From Pacificispira sp002696645 (GTDB lineage: Bacteria; Pseudomonadota; Alphaproteobacteria; UBA8366; Aestuariispiraceae), in assembly GCF_048892425.1 (NCBI RefSeq), contig NZ_JBLZHU010000005.1, positions 244,625-308,624 of the forward strand: 64,000 nucleotides of DNA, written 5' to 3'. The notes beneath the pieces are model-generated. The model was given only the letters and a program-made list of their open reading frames with translations, did not search any database and was not told the DNA's origin. Position numbers and translations under genes: made by a program. Numbering within the stretch: the first letter of the stretch is position 1; each line of letters begins with the position of its first letter. Positions 55,182 to 63,895 of the stretch are shown here, piece after piece.

Positions 55182-56822
55182 ATGTCTGACCAAGAGGGTA
55201 ATCAGGGAATACCTGAACCTGAAGGAGCGGTCGAACGGATCGACACGGATTACGAAATCGGCCAACACAATATCGAAGGAGAGCTATGGCGGTTTGGGTT
55301 CGACATTCATAATCCGGTTTTCATGATTTCCGGATTGTCGATTATCGCTTTCGTATTTTACGCGCTGGCTTTGCCAGAACAGTCAGGCGCGCTTTTCAGC
55401 TTCTTGTTTTCCAGCGTAACGAAGGGCTTTGACTGGTTCTTCCTGCTGGCGGGCGATATCTTTGTTGTCTTCTGTCTGGCGCTGATTGTCAGCCCCCTTG
55501 GAAAAGTGCGGCTTGGCGGCAAGGAAGCAACACCGGATTTCAGCTATATCGGCTGGTTTGCGATGTTGTTCGCTGCGGGCATGGGCATCGGGCTGATGTT
55601 CTATGGCGTGTCTGAACCGATGAGCCACTTTGCCAGTTCAATGGGCGGCACCAGCGTAGAAAACGGGGTCCGTACTGATTGGGCCCCATTGGGCGCAGCC
55701 GCAGGTAATGAGGCGGAATCATTGCGTTTGGGTATGGCGGCGACGATTTACCATTGGGGGCTGCATCCCTGGGCAATCTATGCCGTGGTGGCCTTGGCGC
55801 TGGCCTTGTTCAGCTATAACAAAGGGCTGCCGCTGACGATCCGCTCTGCCTTCTATCCGATCTTTGGGGATCGCGTCTGGGGTTGGACCGGTCATGTCAT
55901 CGATATCCTGGCTGTGTTTGCAACACTGTTTGGTCTGGCCACATCCCTTGGGTTTGGGGCAACGCAGGCCAATGCCGGTCTGAATGAACTGTTTGGCGTG
56001 CCGGTCAGTGATACGACTGAAGTGTTGTTGATTTCGGGCATTACCGCCATTGCGTTGATTTCGGTTCTGCGCGGGCTTGAAGGCGGCGTGAAGGTCCTGT
56101 CAGAAATCAACATGGGACTTGCGGCCTTGCTGTTGTTGTTCGTGTTGTTTGTCGGCCCCACGGTCGCAATTCTGACGGGCTTTGTCTCCAATCTGGGCAG
56201 CTATCTGGAATATCTTCCTGCCCTGGCCAATCCATTCGGTCGGGAGGATGTGAATTTCAGCCAGGGCTGGACATCCTTCTATTGGGCCTGGTGGATTTCC
56301 TGGTCGCCTTTCGTGGGCATGTTCATTGCGCGCGTCAGCCGGGGGCGCACGGTCCGTGAATTTCTGGTCTGTGTGCTGTTGATCCCGTCTCTGGTCTGCG
56401 TGTTGTGGATGACTGTATTCGGTGGCGTTGCCATCCAGCAGGTCATTCAGGACGGCTATACATTGGCCCAGAATGCACCCCTTGAACTGAAACTGTTCAA
56501 GATGCTGGATGCCTTGCCCCTGTCGACCATCACGTCGGTGATCGGGATTGTTCTGGTGATCGTGTTCTTCGTGACATCGTCTGATAGCGGATCGCTGGTG
56601 ATCGATACGATCACGGCGGGCGGTAAAGTGGATGCCCCGGTGCCCCAGCGTGTTTTCTGGTGCGTCTTTGAAGGCGCGGTTGCCATCGTCCTGCTGTTGT
56701 CCGTGGGGGGCTTGTCTTCCCTGCAATCCATGGTGATTTCAACGGGTCTGCCGTTCACCGTGGTGTTGTTGGTGATGTGCTATGCCATTTTCCGCGGCTT
56801 GCTGGCGGAACCACGTAAGTAA
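55182..56822 (+). CDS. BCCT-family transporter (betaine/carnitine/choline type)
   Basis: The carrier is about 546 residues with twelve TM helices. Family landmarks are GKVRLGGKEATPDFSYIGWF, the glycine-rich MLFAAGMGIGLMFYGVSEP in TM3, the TM8 tryptophan box FYWAWWISWSPFVGMFIARVSRGRT and SSDSGSLVIDTIT. It imports glycine betaine, choline, carnitine or a related compound with Na+ or H+. GAGGGGGA precedes the ATG at 55182; an upstream ATG at 55149 would add 11 residues. It ends at a strong terminator. Confidence 0.93.
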   Translation: MSDQEGNQGIPEPEGAVERIDTDYEIGQHNIEGELWRFGFDIHNPVFMISGLSIIAFVFYALALPEQSGALFSFLFSSVTKGFDWFFLLAGDIFVVFCLALIVSPLGKVRLGGKEATPDFSYIGWFAMLFAAGMGIGLMFYGVSEPMSHFASSMGGTSVENGVRTDWAPLGAAAGNEAESLRLGMAATIYHWGLHPWAIYAVVALALALFSYNKGLPLTIRSAFYPIFGDRVWGWTGHVIDILAVFATLFGLATSLGFGATQANAGLNELFGVPVSDTTEVLLISGITAIALISVLRGLEGGVKVLSEINMGLAALLLLFVLFVGPTVAILTGFVSNLGSYLEYLPALANPFGREDVNFSQGWTSFYWAWWISWSPFVGMFIARVSRGRTVREFLVCVLLIPSLVCVLWMTVFGGVAIQQVIQDGYTLAQNAPLELKLFKMLDALPLSTITSVIGIVLVIVFFVTSSDSGSLVIDTITAGGKVDAPVPQRVFWCVFEGAVAIVLLLSVGGLSSLQSMVISTGLPFTVVLLVMCYAIFRGLLAEPRK

Positions 56823-56847
56823 GTCTATTGCACTGTGACTTGGAAAG

Positions 56848-56884
56848 GGGCGCTGAGGAGAAATCTTCAGCGCCCTTCTTCGTT
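56848..56884 (+). terminator. Rho-independent terminator after the BCCT gene
   Basis: A 9-bp GC-rich stem (GGGCGCTGA with TCAGCGCCC) with a ten-base loop is followed by TTCTTCGTTT. It lies between the convergent BCCT and uracil-DNA glycosylase genes and may serve both. Confidence 0.8.
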
Positions 56885-57751
56885 TCAGGCAAGGCCCATT
56901 TCCGCCATGCGGCGCTGAAGGGCAAGCAGGTCCTGCCAGGCCTGACGCTTCGCAGATGGTGTTTTCAGCAGATAGGCCGGGTGAAAGGTCGCAAGTGCGG
57001 GGAGGGAGGTTTCCCCGACCTGAATATCGAACCAGGTACCCCTGCTGCGGGTGATTCCCTGTTTCGGACCAACCGACGTGATCAGACTATTGACCGCCTG
57101 ACCGCCTGCCAGAAGCAACAGCTTCGGGCCGACCAATGAGATCTGTTTTTCCAGAAACGGTCGACAGATAGCCATTTCCCCATCCGTGGGGGATCGATTA
57201 CCCGCCGGTCGCCAAAAGACGGGGCTTGAGAGATAAACATCCCCCCGCGACAAGCCAATCGCTTGCAGCATCTTATCCAGCAGCGTCCCGGTTTGCGCCA
57301 CAAAGGGGGCTCCGGCTCGATCTTCTTCCGTATCGGGCGCATCGCCAATCAGCATTAAGGGCGCGCCCACCGATCCTGTGCCAAAAACCATGTTCTTCGC
57401 ATGAAATCGCAATTCGCAGCCTTCAAAACGCTCCAACGCAGCGGACAGCTCTTCCAGGGTCGTGCAGGCGTGTGCAGCCGTCTTGGCCTGTTCCACCGCT
57501 TCAGCTGCGCCCAATGGGGCGTCGGCGCTTGGTTTGGCGCGGTTTGTCGCTGGTGGTGCGGTGGATGCCTTTGCCTGCGAAAGCGCGCTTTCAGCCGCGG
57601 CCCGTCTGGCGGCCAGGCGTGCCTCTGCCTCGGCATAACGATCACAGGGCTGATCTGCCAATGCCTCATCCGCGCCCATGGCTGTTTGCCATTCCAGCGC
57701 TGATATCAGGGCTTTTACGTCGCCATCCAACACGTTACCGTCGCCAACCAT
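56885..57751 (-). CDS. Uracil-DNA glycosylase (family 4-like)
   Basis: The 288-residue protein has an Ala-rich N-terminal third and a C-terminal UDG domain: LMLIGDAPDTEEDRAGAPFV (motif 1 region, GEAPG variant), LLDKMLQAIGL, RPAGNRSPTDGEMAICRPFL and TFHPAYLLKTP (His motif). It removes uracil from DNA. Compared with classic family 4 enzymes, two of the four Fe–S ligands appear replaced (a non-Cys before GCELRF and Trp in VFWRPAGNR). ATG 57751 avoids overlap with the divergent ETF-QO gene; the open frame continues upstream without support. Confidence 0.85.
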   Translation of the reverse strand: MVGDGNVLDGDVKALISALEWQTAMGADEALADQPCDRYAEAEARLAARRAAAESALSQAKASTAPPATNRAKPSADAPLGAAEAVEQAKTAAHACTTLEELSAALERFEGCELRFHAKNMVFGTGSVGAPLMLIGDAPDTEEDRAGAPFVAQTGTLLDKMLQAIGLSRGDVYLSSPVFWRPAGNRSPTDGEMAICRPFLEKQISLVGPKLLLLAGGQAVNSLITSVGPKQGITRSRGTWFDIQVGETSLPALATFHPAYLLKTPSAKRQAWQDLLALQRRMAEMGLA

Positions 57752-57838
57752 GATTGCTATTTCGGGCTTCTGGGCTATTGTGCCCGCCGAAACCCATTCC
57801 GCCAAGTCGCCTGATGAAGAAGATAAGGATCGATCAAT

Positions 57839-59491
57839 ATGTCCGACGCTGTGGTTCGTGAAAGCATGGAATATGATGTGGTGATTGTGGGGGCTGGCCC
57901 CTCCGGTCTGTCCACCGCCATCCGCTTGAAACAGTTGGAACAGGAAACCGGTAAGGAAATCGCCGTTTGCGTCATCGAAAAGGGCGCAGAGGTTGGCGCG
58001 CATATCCTGTCTGGTGCGGTTCTGGAACCACGCGCCTTGAACGAGTTGATCCCCGATTGGCAGGATAAGGGTGCGCCGTTGGATACGCCGGCGAAGGACG
58101 ATCATTTCCTGTTTTTGACCGAGACTAAGGCATTCAAGATGCCAACGCCGCCGCAGATGAACAATCACGGCAACTATATCATCTCGCTGGGGAACTTCTG
58201 CCGCTGGCTGGCGGAACAGGCTGAGGCGATGGGGGTTGAGATTTATCCAGGTTTTGCCGCTGCTGAAATCCTGTACCACGAAGATGGCAGTGTGAAAGGC
58301 GTCGCGACCGGCGATATGGGCCGCCTGAAAGATGGCAGCGAAGGGCCGATGTTCCAGCCCGGTATGGAATTATGGGCCAAGCAGACCGTCTTTTCCGAAG
58401 GCTGTCGTGGCAGCCTGGGTAAAGTGCTGATGGAAAAGTTCGACCTGCGCAAGGATGCAGAACCACAGACCTATGGCCTGGGCATGAAGGAATTGTGGGA
58501 GATTGATCCGGCGAAGTCAGAGCCAGGGAAGATCATCCATACCACCGGCTGGCCGATGGATTCCAAGACTTATGGCGGGTCGTTCCTGTATCATCTGAAT
58601 GGCAATCAGGTTGCAATCGGCTATGTGGTTGGCCTGGATTATGAGAATCCAAATCTGTTCCCCTATATGGAATTCCAGCGCTTTAAGCATCACCCGGAAA
58701 TCAAGAAAATCCTGGAGGGTGGCAAGCGCATTTCCTATGGCGCCCGTGCCCTGAACGAGGGCGGGTATCAGTCGATCCCGAAACTGACCTTCCCTGGCGG
58801 TGTCATGGTCGGTTGCGAGGCCGGGTTCCTGAACGTGCCCAAGATCAAGGGCACCCATACCGCGATGAAATCTGGCATGACTGCTGCGGAAGCGATCTTT
58901 GCCGCGCTGACCGGCGACGGCGAAGCGCCGCGCGAAATTACCGCCTATGAAGAGGCGTTGAAGAAAAGTTGGGTCTGGGACGAGTTGTATGCCGTGCGCA
59001 ACATCCGCCCGTCCTTCAAATGGGGCTTCTGGGCAGCACTTGTCTATTCCGGTCTGGATACCTTCCTGTTCCGGGGCAAGGCCCCCTGGACCCTGCACCA
59101 TCACGGGCCGGACCATAAATCACTGAAAGCGGCAAAGGACTGTCGGAAAATCGATTATCCGAAACCCGATGGCGTGATCAGCTTTGATCGCCTGACCAAT
59201 GTTGCCTTTTCCGGCACGAATCATGAGGAAGACCAGCCGGTTCACCTGCAGTTGAAGGATGCTTCGGTCCCGGTCGATATCAATCTGGCGCTCTATGACG
59301 AACCCGCGCAGCGATATTGCCCGGCCGGTGTCTACGAGATTGTACGGGAATCAGACGGTGGCAATCCGCGCCTGCAGATCAACCATCAGAACTGCGTCCA
59401 CTGCAAAACCTGCGATATCAAGGACCCCACCCAAAACATCAACTGGGTCGTCCCGCAGGGCGGCGAGGGGCCGACTTACCCGAATATGTAG
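57839..59491 (+). CDS. Electron-transfer flavoprotein:ubiquinone oxidoreductase
   Basis: The 550-residue inner-membrane-associated flavoprotein passes electrons from ETF (fed by acyl-CoA, sarcosine and dimethylglycine dehydrogenases) to ubiquinone. It has an N-terminal FAD motif VVIVGAGPSGLSTAIRLKQL, GAHILSGAVLEP, and a C-terminal 4Fe-4S segment with RYCPAGVYE and QNCVHCKTCDIKDPTQNINW. Length is standard. AAGGATC lies before the ATG. It provides the respiratory outlet for the dimethylglycine-dehydrogenase-like enzyme at 43745. Confidence 0.95.
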   Translation: MSDAVVRESMEYDVVIVGAGPSGLSTAIRLKQLEQETGKEIAVCVIEKGAEVGAHILSGAVLEPRALNELIPDWQDKGAPLDTPAKDDHFLFLTETKAFKMPTPPQMNNHGNYIISLGNFCRWLAEQAEAMGVEIYPGFAAAEILYHEDGSVKGVATGDMGRLKDGSEGPMFQPGMELWAKQTVFSEGCRGSLGKVLMEKFDLRKDAEPQTYGLGMKELWEIDPAKSEPGKIIHTTGWPMDSKTYGGSFLYHLNGNQVAIGYVVGLDYENPNLFPYMEFQRFKHHPEIKKILEGGKRISYGARALNEGGYQSIPKLTFPGGVMVGCEAGFLNVPKIKGTHTAMKSGMTAAEAIFAALTGDGEAPREITAYEEALKKSWVWDELYAVRNIRPSFKWGFWAALVYSGLDTFLFRGKAPWTLHHHGPDHKSLKAAKDCRKIDYPKPDGVISFDRLTNVAFSGTNHEEDQPVHLQLKDASVPVDINLALYDEPAQRYCPAGVYEIVRESDGGNPRLQINHQNCVHCKTCDIKDPTQNINWVVPQGGEGPTYPNM

Positions 59492-59527
59492 GGGTGTCAT
59501 AGTGTCTGGGGAGGTCTGCTTCTCGGT

Positions 59528-59722
59528 TTAATGACAGTGAACAGACCCAGCCTTATTATCCATATGGCAGCACTGACCGGGAGGCGAGCTTTTCCGGCAT
59601 CCGCCGCCATGGGCGATACTCTCATTCTGTGTGACCGTGGGCAGGGCCGTCGCATGCGTTATGGACTGTGTGGCAAAAAAAACCAGTCCTGAGACGACTA
59701 AAGATAAAAGGGTAAGTTTCAT
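59528..59722 (-). CDS. Small secreted Cys/His-rich protein
   Basis: The 64-residue precursor has a signal peptide (KLTLLSLVVSGLVFFATQSI, cleavage after THA) and a mature part of about 40 residues with HGGGCRKSSPPGQCCHMDN and a terminal SVHCH. Four Cys and several His in so short a chain suggest disulfides or metal binding. ATG 59722 is preceded by AGGATAG. I recall similar short proteins ending in HCH in alphaproteobacteria but no function. Confidence 0.65.
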   Translation of the reverse strand: MKLTLLSLVVSGLVFFATQSITHATALPTVTQNESIAHGGGCRKSSPPGQCCHMDNKAGSVHCH

Positions 59723-59841
59723 TCTGACTATCCTATCTATTAATTGTATGATTGATATCATACTACCTTAATTATAATTTTACGATTGAAATCTGTTTAA
59801 AGGATTATGCTCAAAGCTCTTCGTCCAATCATTGCCTGCCC

Positions 59842-60801
59842 TCACACATACAGCCGCGGGACGCTGGCGGTGGTGGTCTGTTTTCGGTCCTGGCTGGGAG
59901 AGACCTGGAATTGCCTGCGATAGGCGCGGGAGAAAGCGGGGAGGCTGTCGAATCCGGTTTCGACCGCGATTTCGCCGATGCTTAATGTGGTTTGCTGCAA
60001 CAGGTTCTGCGCACGGGTTAGGCGCAGGGCCAGGTAATGGGCCTGGGGGCTGTGTCCGGTCCCTTTCTGAAAATGACGCTCCAGCGTTCGTTGGCTGGTT
60101 CCAAGCAGTTCTGCCAGATCGGGAAGGGCAATGGGGTCATTGATATGGCGGGTCATGAGGGCGATTGCCTGGGTGACCAGGGCGCTTTCTCCCGGCTTCA
60201 GACTGTCCGCTGTTTCGGGATGTCCTTGCTGATACAACAGATGGATCTGGACCGTTCGGGCCAGGGCTGCGCCCGCATCTTCCTCAATCAACTGCAGGGC
60301 CAGGTCAATGGCGCTGGCGCCCCCGGCACAGGTCAGGCATCGGCCTGCTCGATTGACGGACGCTTCGCTGAGGCGGATATCGGGGAAGTCTTCTTCAAAT
60401 CCATCGCGATTGGCCCAATGGATCGCGGCTTCTCGTCCGGTCAGCAGGCCGGCCCGCGCCATTGCCACGCCGCCCGTTTCCAACCCTACCACACGCGCGC
60501 CAAACCGATGGGCTGCTCTTAAAAAGCCCCCTACGCCCGGCGCATTTGCAAGCCCGTGGGGGTCAAAGCTGGCCACGGCGAAAACGATATCCATCTTGCG
60601 TGCGGATACTGTTTCCAGCGGATCGGTGTTGATCGCATGGTTGCCAAAGGCCAGAACCTTACCCCCATTGGCAGAGACTGTATCCCAGGCATAAAGCGAT
60701 TTTCCCGCCTGCCAATTTGCCACAAAGAAGGCATCTGTAATCGCAGCCAAGGTGATCAGGCTGAACCCGTCATGCAGGATGAAGCAGCAGTGTTTCGTCA
60801 T
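59842..60801 (-). CDS. GlxA-type transcriptional regulator (DJ-1/PfpI + AraC HTH)
   Basis: The protein is 319 residues from ATG 60801; an upstream ATG at 60882 would add 27 poorly conserved residues. The N-terminal amidotransferase-like domain (FILHDGFSLITLAAITDAFF; LETGGVAMARAGLL) is followed by an AraC-type HTH (LPDLAELLGTSQRTLERHFQ; AVETGFDSLPAFSRAYRRQF). This is the layout of GbdR, CdhR and SouR, activators of betaine, carnitine and sarcosine catabolism. It is divergent from the Rieske–GMC operon, its likely target. Confidence 0.87.
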   Translation of the reverse strand: MTKHCCFILHDGFSLITLAAITDAFFVANWQAGKSLYAWDTVSANGGKVLAFGNHAINTDPLETVSARKMDIVFAVASFDPHGLANAPGVGGFLRAAHRFGARVVGLETGGVAMARAGLLTGREAAIHWANRDGFEEDFPDIRLSEASVNRAGRCLTCAGGASAIDLALQLIEEDAGAALARTVQIHLLYQQGHPETADSLKPGESALVTQAIALMTRHINDPIALPDLAELLGTSQRTLERHFQKGTGHSPQAHYLALRLTRAQNLLQQTTLSIGEIAVETGFDSLPAFSRAYRRQFQVSPSQDRKQTTTASVPRLYV

Positions 60802-60826
60802 ATAATCACTTAACACTATTCGACAC

Positions 60827-60848
60827 TTGTCTGTCGATCTTTGTCTGT
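60827..60848. promoter_or_regulatory. Direct-repeat operator candidate for the Rieske–GMC operon
   Basis: TTGTCTGT occurs at 60827–60834 and again at 60841–60848, 14 bp apart, within the 107-bp intergenic region between the GlxA-type regulator and the Rieske oxygenase gene. AraC-family activators often bind tandem sites upstream of –35; this spacing is somewhat shorter than the usual two helical turns. Confidence 0.45.
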
Positions 60849-60908
60849 ACTGTGCCCTAAATCCAGATAGCTTCGGGGACACTTATCCTACAGCAGGAGT
60901 GCGACTTG

Positions 60909-62078
60909 ATGTTTGCCGACAAGAAAACTCTCTGGGAAACAAATCGGCCTGAGACCGATCTGACCCTGCCCGCGCGTTATTATTACGATGCGGATATCTT
61001 CCAGCGAGAGGCGGAGACGATCTTTTACCCGTCCTGGCATTGCGTCTGTCACGACACAGAAGTCCCGGAACCAGGGGACTATGTGAAATTTGATCTGCTG
61101 ACCCAAAGCGTGATTGTCGTGCGCGGCGATGATGGTCAGGTGCGTGCCTTTCACAATGTCTGTCAGCATCGCGGCACGCAATTGGTGGAAGACCGTCGCG
61201 GGCGGTTCAAACAGGCAATCACCTGTCCGTATCATGCCTGGACCTATGCCTTTGACGGCGATTTGAAGATCGCACCACGGACCAATGCGCTGGAAGGGTT
61301 CAACGCCGCGGACTATGGCTTAAAGGAAGTGAGAGCCGAGAATTATGGTGGCTTCTGGTATATCAATATGGACCGCAACGCGACGCCGATTGCTGAGGAA
61401 ATGAAGGGCGCCCTGGATGCGATGCGCCCGTATTTCCCGGATCTGGACGATATCACCTTTGTGGAAGAGGTGGACTATGTCGTCGATGCGAACTGGAAAA
61501 TCATCACAGATAACGCAATTGAGGGCTATCATTTCAAACTGTCCGGTCCGGTCCATAAGGAACTGGCAGCGTTGATTGATTTCAAGGGATATGACCTTCA
61601 GGCGCATGGACATTGGTGGGACTTTAAAGGCCCGCCAAAGAAGGTGAAGACAGCCTTTGGTCATCCCATTACGGGGGAGAAATATCAGACGGACTGGTTC
61701 TATAATATCCAGCTGTGGCCGATGACGACGCTGTATGCCTTTCCCTATGCCGATGTGATTGGCACATTCAATTCGATACCGCTGGGGCCGGAAAAGACGC
61801 TGCTGCGGTTTGGGCATTACTGTCCGAAATCCCGCCCCCAAAGCGCGCTGAGCCGTGCGGCGATGGATTGGTTCAATACCCAATTGGGACCGGAAGATAT
61901 CTGGCTTAATCTGCTGGTCCAGCGGGGCGTTCATTCCTTTGGCTTTGATCAGGGGCGCTATCTGATTGACCCAGAGCGCGGCCCCAATAGCGAGCATCTG
62001 GTGCATCATTTCCACAAGCTGGTCTATGATGCGCTGACCGGGGGTCAGTCCTTCCCGCGCAAAGCCGCTGCGGAATGA
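60909..62078 (+). CDS. Rieske non-haem iron oxygenase, alpha subunit (quaternary-amine type)
   Basis: The 389-residue oxygenase has a Rieske [2Fe-2S] centre formed by NVCQHRGTQ and CPYHAWTY (about residues 84–106). A catalytic domain follows with iron ligands in DNAIEGYHFKLSGPVH and a later Asp. The sequence lies in the branch with choline monooxygenase, GbcA (glycine betaine demethylase), carnitine and stachydrine oxygenases. AGGAG stands eight bases before ATG 60909. The GMC gene overlaps by ATGA. A reductase partner is not encoded beside it. Confidence 0.85.
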   Translation: MFADKKTLWETNRPETDLTLPARYYYDADIFQREAETIFYPSWHCVCHDTEVPEPGDYVKFDLLTQSVIVVRGDDGQVRAFHNVCQHRGTQLVEDRRGRFKQAITCPYHAWTYAFDGDLKIAPRTNALEGFNAADYGLKEVRAENYGGFWYINMDRNATPIAEEMKGALDAMRPYFPDLDDITFVEEVDYVVDANWKIITDNAIEGYHFKLSGPVHKELAALIDFKGYDLQAHGHWWDFKGPPKKVKTAFGHPITGEKYQTDWFYNIQLWPMTTLYAFPYADVIGTFNSIPLGPEKTLLRFGHYCPKSRPQSALSRAAMDWFNTQLGPEDIWLNLLVQRGVHSFGFDQGRYLIDPERGPNSEHLVHHFHKLVYDALTGGQSFPRKAAAE

Positions 62079-63745
62079 CAAAGGTGGAAACTATTTCAGA
62101 TTATATTATCATCGGGGCCGGATCAGCGGGCTGTGTGCTGGCCAATCGCCTGAGTGCCGATCCTAGGAATTCTGTGCTGGTGGTGGAAGCCGGGCCTGAT
62201 GACAATGATTGGACCCTGAAGATGCCGTCGGCTCTGACCATCGCGCTGGGCCGGACAAAGCACAATTGGGCCTATCAGGGGGAACCGGAACCGGGCCTGA
62301 ACAACCGCGTCTTAAAGCATGACCGTGGCAAGGTGCTGGGGGGATCATCCTCCATCAACGGTATGGTGTGTATTCGCGGCCATGCCAGAGATTATGACAC
62401 CTGGCGACAGATGGGCTGTGATGGCTGGGGCTATGCCGATGTGCTGCCCTATTTCAAGCGGCTGGAAAGCTATGCCGGGGGCGATGATGATTATCGCGGT
62501 ACGGATGGGCCGTTGAAAGTCACCCGCTCACCTGCAAAAAATCCGATCTTTCAGGCCTTTCTGGATGCGGGAGAACAGGCGGGTTATCCCCGCACCAGGG
62601 ATATCTGCGGGCGTGTTCAGGAAGGGTTTGGCCTGTTGGACAGCACGGTGCATGGGGGCCAGCGCTGGAGCGCGGTACGGGCCTTTCTGGACCCGATCCG
62701 GTCCCGCAGAAATCTAACCATCCTGACTGACACGCGCACGCAGCGAATATTATTTGAGAACAAGACCGCCATTGGCATCGAAGTTCAGGAAAAACCTGGA
62801 ACCTTGCGGCAGTACCGGGCGGGTAAAGAGGTTGTTCTGTCTTCAGGTGCCGTCGCGTCGCCCCATTTGCTGATGCTGTCTGGGATCGGTCCGGCGGCGC
62901 ATCTGCGCGATCATGGCATCGATGTTGTCGCAGACCGCCCAGGTGTGGGGGAGAACCTGAACGAACACCCTGATTTCGTAATGAAGTATCTGTGTCGTCA
63001 GCCGATTTCCCTGCTTCCCCATACGCGGGGCCTGGGGAAGATAAAGATCGGTCTGCAATGGTTTCTGTCGCGAACTGGTGTAGCGGCGTCCAATCAATTT
63101 GATGCTGTCGCCTGCATTCGGTCCAGCGCCGGGGTCGATTATCCGGATATCCAATTGACCATCATCCCCATTGCCGTGAAGGAAGGGTCGGTTGACCCGA
63201 TGACAGTGCATTCCTTCCAAATCCATATCGGTTTGATGCGGGCCCATAGCCGGGGGCGGGTATTCTTAAAGAATGCCGACCCCAATGGTCAGGCGGGTAT
63301 CCTGGTGAACTATCTAAAAGACCCCCGCGACCGTGACATATTGCGCAAGGGCATTCGTCTGGTGCGTGAATTGATCGACCAATCGGCCTTTCAGGACTTG
63401 GCAGGTGACGAGATTTTCCCCGGCCCAGCCTATGTCACCGATGCAGAGCTTGATGAGATGTTGACCAAGGCGGTGGATACCCAATGGCATCTGTCCGGTA
63501 CCTGCAAGATGGGCTCTGCCCAGGATATAATGGCAGTCTGCGATTCCCAGGGGCGTGTGCTTGGTGTGGAAAATTTAAGAGTCGTAGATGCGTCCCTGAT
63601 GCCAATCGTTGTGAATGGCAACACCAATTGCCCAACCTTGATGATCGCAGAGAAAATGAGCGATGCGATCTTGGGCCATCCCCCATTGCCGCGCGAAGAC
63701 CGCGAAGTCTGGCAAAACCCCGATTGGGAAACCGCACAGCGATAG
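62075..63745 (+). CDS. GMC-family FAD oxidoreductase (choline dehydrogenase-like)
   Basis: The 556-residue flavoprotein has IIIGAGSAGCVLANRLSADP (ADP-binding), HDRGKVLGGSSSINGMVCIRG (GMC signature 1), the second signature GAVASPHLLMLSGIGP, and the catalytic His region QWHLSGTCKMG with NGNTNCPTLMIAEK. It is BetA-like and would oxidise a primary alcohol, possibly choline or a product of the Rieske step. Start and stop of the two genes overlap (62075–62078). Confidence 0.9.
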   Translation: MTKVETISDYIIIGAGSAGCVLANRLSADPRNSVLVVEAGPDDNDWTLKMPSALTIALGRTKHNWAYQGEPEPGLNNRVLKHDRGKVLGGSSSINGMVCIRGHARDYDTWRQMGCDGWGYADVLPYFKRLESYAGGDDDYRGTDGPLKVTRSPAKNPIFQAFLDAGEQAGYPRTRDICGRVQEGFGLLDSTVHGGQRWSAVRAFLDPIRSRRNLTILTDTRTQRILFENKTAIGIEVQEKPGTLRQYRAGKEVVLSSGAVASPHLLMLSGIGPAAHLRDHGIDVVADRPGVGENLNEHPDFVMKYLCRQPISLLPHTRGLGKIKIGLQWFLSRTGVAASNQFDAVACIRSSAGVDYPDIQLTIIPIAVKEGSVDPMTVHSFQIHIGLMRAHSRGRVFLKNADPNGQAGILVNYLKDPRDRDILRKGIRLVRELIDQSAFQDLAGDEIFPGPAYVTDAELDEMLTKAVDTQWHLSGTCKMGSAQDIMAVCDSQGRVLGVENLRVVDASLMPIVVNGNTNCPTLMIAEKMSDAILGHPPLPREDREVWQNPDWETAQR

Positions 63746-63834
63746 TATTAGTGAATTCTATGGCAGTAAGCTTTGTTTTATCCCTCTTGATGGGGCGTCC
63801 ATTCTCTCCCCTCTGGGCGGAGGACGGCTCTGTT

Positions 63835-63890
63835 TACTCCCTCCCCCTTGAGGGGGGAGGACGGTTTTATCTACTCCCTCCCCCTTGAGG
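63835..63890. repeat. Tandem CT/GA-rich palindromic repeat
   Basis: The 19-bp TACTCCCTCCCCCTTGAGG occurs at 63835–63853 and 63872–63890. The first copy continues into a hairpin (CTCCCCC/GGGGGAG, 63841–63859), and a looser relative lies at about 63808–63823. This looks like a dispersed intergenic element. It separates the GMC gene from the end of a convergent gene. Confidence 0.7.
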
Positions 63891-63895
63891 CAGGG

